DNA from: an uncultured Eubacteriales bacterium
GTDB taxonomy: Bacteria; Bacillota_A; Clostridia; Christensenellales; Aristaeellaceae
Direction of reading: 5' to 3'
DNA: 14,456 nucleotides
Assembly: GCA_902775835.1 (NCBI GenBank)
Contig: CACYNZ010000054.1
Location: forward strand, 1 to 14,456
Shown: positions 13,689 to 14,456 of the stretch, one piece after another
How positions within the stretch are numbered: position 1 is the stretch's first letter
How the letters are laid out: each line of letters starts with the position of its first letter
The notes under the pieces: generated by a model
The model's database searches: none
What the model was told of the DNA's origin: nothing
What the model saw: only the letters and a program-made list of their open reading frames with translations
Translations under genes and position numbers: made by a program

Positions 13689-13801
13689 AAATTCATCCTT
13701 CTTTCTGTCATTTGTCGATTTTTGTCAGCCGGGAATCCAGATTTTTCTTCCCGCAATTCCTGACATCGGTCACACACCGAGCCCACATGATAAGCTCTCA
13801 T
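13685..13801 (-). CDS. Small ORF (38 residues, CxxC) coupled to the binding-protein gene
   Basis: ATG at 13801 has GAGG and AAGG close upstream. The peptide begins MRAYHVGSVCDRCQELREEK and ends in a basic, Met-containing tail; its TGA overlaps the ATG of the binding-protein gene, so it would couple translation. It starts 15 bases after the U-tract of the leader terminator and is therefore read only on anti-terminated transcripts. The CDRC pair could bind metal or act as a second set of Cys control codons. I recognise no family. Confidence 0.5.
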   Translation of the reverse strand: MRAYHVGSVCDRCQELREEKSGFPADKNRQMTERRMNL

Positions 13802-13825
13802 ATCCTTCACCTCGGTAAAAGGAAA

Positions 13826-13863
13826 CGTCCGCATGCTTCAGCCACTGCCTTCACCTGCGGACG
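13826..13863 (-). terminator. Leader terminator of the ABC operon (hairpin II)
   Basis: CGTCCGCA/TGCGGACG, eight uninterrupted pairs with a 22-base loop, followed by TTTCCTTTTA. The long loop makes it weaker than a textbook terminator. GCAGGTG (13852-13858), spanning its 5' arm and loop, is complementary to CACCTGC (13888-13894) in hairpin I. Confidence 0.7.
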
Positions 13864-13884
13864 CGTTCGTGCCCATGAACAGTA

Positions 13885-13911
13885 AAAGCAGGTGCGTGAT
13901 GCCCCTGCTTT
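13885..13911 (-). terminator. Leader hairpin I of the ABC operon
   Basis: AAAGCAGG/CCTGCTTT (8 bp, 11-base loop) followed by TTACTGTTC, starting 10 bases after the leader peptide stop. It may be a terminator or the protector arm of an attenuator. A further stem, ATAAACG/CGTTTAT (13913-13934), joins the last leader codons to the bases after its stop and would be melted by a ribosome finishing the peptide. Confidence 0.6.
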
Positions 13912-13920
13912 CATAAACGA

Positions 13921-14007
13921 TCAGTTCCGTTTATATACGCAAAGTGGACATGACGCAGGCCAGCGCATGCACATGCTACACATACACATCAGGTTCAGCT
14001 TCATCAT
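13921..14007 (-). CDS. Cys/Met-rich leader peptide of the ABC transporter operon (28 residues)
   Basis: AAAGGAG precedes two consecutive ATG codons (5 and 8 bases away). Of 28 residues six are Met and five are Cys, with the cluster LMCMCSMCM at residues 6-14 and two more Cys at 20 and 23. The stop TGA is at 13921-13923. A longer frame reaches back to 14253 but runs across the promoter, so the short form is preferred. A perfect promoter lies 27 bases upstream and two terminator-like hairpins follow. The arrangement and codon content match the leader of pdxK, although the sequences share little beyond the Cys/Met run. Confidence 0.85.
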   Translation of the reverse strand: MMKLNLMCMCSMCMRWPASCPLCVYKRN

Positions 14008-14034
14008 AGCCACTCCTTTCTGCTGAATGGGCAC

Positions 14035-14063
14035 ATTATAAACAATAATGTCTATATAGTCAA
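14035..14063 (-). promoter_or_regulatory. Promoter of the ABC transporter leader transcript
   Basis: TTGACT (14058-14063) and a consensus TATAAT (14035-14040), 17 bases apart. The start is predicted near 14028. The -35 lies inside the operator at 14049-14069. Confidence 0.9.
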
Positions 14064-14069
14064 TAGACA
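14049..14069. promoter_or_regulatory. Operator over the ABC promoter -35 (TGTCTAT-N7-ATAGACA)
   Basis: A perfect 7+7 inverted repeat. It is the same element as the one at 7773-7793 (TGTCT-N11-AGACA), again 9 bases from the edge of the -35 and flanked on the right by AATAT. The two promoters form one regulon, probably under a repressor. Confidence 0.75.
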
Positions 14070-14229
14070 ATATAAATTTTAGCAGTCCGGTGGGTGAACA
14101 GGACTCAGACTCTTCTAGAAAAACGCAGTAAGAAAGAAAAGGCAGGTGAATAAATCCATTGGTTGTAGAGTCTACGCTAACATCATCGTTACGAGTGGGA
14201 ATAGAGATTGTATTTTGACTGTTTTCACC

Positions 14230-14258
14230 TTGACAAACGGCTTTCACCGGCATAAAAT
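14230..14258 (+). promoter_or_regulatory. Promoter of the amt transcript
   Basis: TTGACA (14230-14235) and TAAAAT (14253-14258), 17 bases apart, on the plus strand. The start is predicted near 14265. In the bases between this and the divergent ABC promoter (about 14070-14229) I see only a short palindrome, GTAGAGTCTAC. Confidence 0.85.
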
Positions 14259-14272
14259 GCCGTCATTCCAAC

Positions 14273-14308
14273 AAGGCGCAAGGGTGTGCTTGATGCACCC
14301 GGCGCCTT
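14273..14308 (+). terminator. Terminator in the 5' leader of amt
   Basis: AAGGCGC/GCGCCTT outside and GGGTG/CACCC inside, followed by six Ts (14307-14312). It lies between the promoter and the amt start codon, beginning about 8 bases after the predicted transcript start, so it should be conditional. No competing fold is visible in so short a leader, which suggests a protein antiterminator such as an ANTAR-type regulator. Confidence 0.75.
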
Positions 14309-14342
14309 TTTTGGTATTTTTACAGAAACGGAAGTGAGAAAC

Positions 14343-14456
14343 ATGACGTATTCTCCTGCAAACACCATTTGGGTATTGCTTGGCGCGGCCCTGGTTTTCT
14401 TCATGCAGGCGGGCTTTGCCATGTGCGAGGCAGGCTTTACCCGGGCCAAAAACACC
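14343..14456 (+). CDS. amt: Ammonium transporter, N-terminal fragment (continues past the window)
   Basis: The first 38 residues of an Amt/AmtB/Rh channel. After a short start (MTYSPANT) comes the first membrane helix, and LVFFMQAGFAMCEAGFTRAK is the conserved family segment at its end. There is no long signal peptide before the first helix. The start has a weak purine site (GGAAGTGAG) 5 to 12 bases upstream. It conducts ammonium or ammonia and is usually paired with a PII protein gene, which would lie outside the window. Confidence 0.93.
   Translation, partial: MTYSPANTIWVLLGAALVFFMQAGFAMCEAGFTRAKNT

Noticed and set aside
13921..14253. Long 110-residue version of the ABC leader peptide
   Set aside because: The first 82 codons lie upstream of or across the TATAAT promoter, whereas AAAGGAG marks the ATG pair at 14002-14007.
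1..14456. CRISPR arrays, insertion sequences, prophage or defence genes
   Set aside because: No direct-repeat array, transposase, integrase or terminal repeats were seen on either strand.

Overview
The window reads as a chromosomal segment of a Clostridia-type member of the Bacillota. The signs are strong AGGAGG-type ribosome binding sites, σ70-like promoters, roughly even base composition, MccA/MccB- and MetA-type sulfur genes, AzlCD, and LysR and Rrf2 regulators. Almost every gene lies on the minus strand; only the Rrf2 fragment at the left edge and the amt start at the right edge are on the plus strand. No species can be named from the sequence.

Layout in the direction of minus-strand transcription, from right to left. 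At 14049-13685 lie a promoter with an overlapping operator, a 28-residue Cys/Met-rich leader peptide, two tandem terminator-like hairpins with an alternative pairing between them, and a 38-codon ORF coupled to the next gene. This leader precedes an amino-acid ABC transporter (13688-10465). Then come azlC-azlD (10298-9289, own terminator), a frameshifted tcdA with lysE (9191-7827), and a second promoter/operator/Cys-Met-leader/attenuator unit (7793-7536). That unit precedes pdxK and a run of sulfur genes: a CMD-fold protein, mccB, mccA, lysR and metA (7504-2016). Last is a promoter followed by a tRNA gene and metY (1881-363).

The genes form one sulfur amino acid programme. MetA (Glu111, acetyl type) makes O-acetylhomoserine, MetY sulfhydrylates it to homocysteine, and MccA/MccB run reverse transsulfuration from homocysteine to cysteine. 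PdxK makes the PLP that MetY, MccA and MccB need. LysE may export a Cys-pathway metabolite. The ABC transporter probably imports a sulfur amino acid.

The most striking content is regulatory. Two unannotated leader peptides, with cores MLCCRMCCMCM and MCMCSMCM, lie behind near-identical promoters with a shared TGTCT-N11-AGACA operator, and each is followed by tandem terminator/antiterminator structures. This looks like a Cys/Met-codon attenuation system controlling both transport and biosynthesis. A tRNA with a cysteine-type body and U73 but a methionine anticodon (CAU) sits directly in front of metY. The transporter's binding protein contains no cysteine and no methionine apart from its start residue, a sulfur-sparing composition that fits expression under sulfur limitation.
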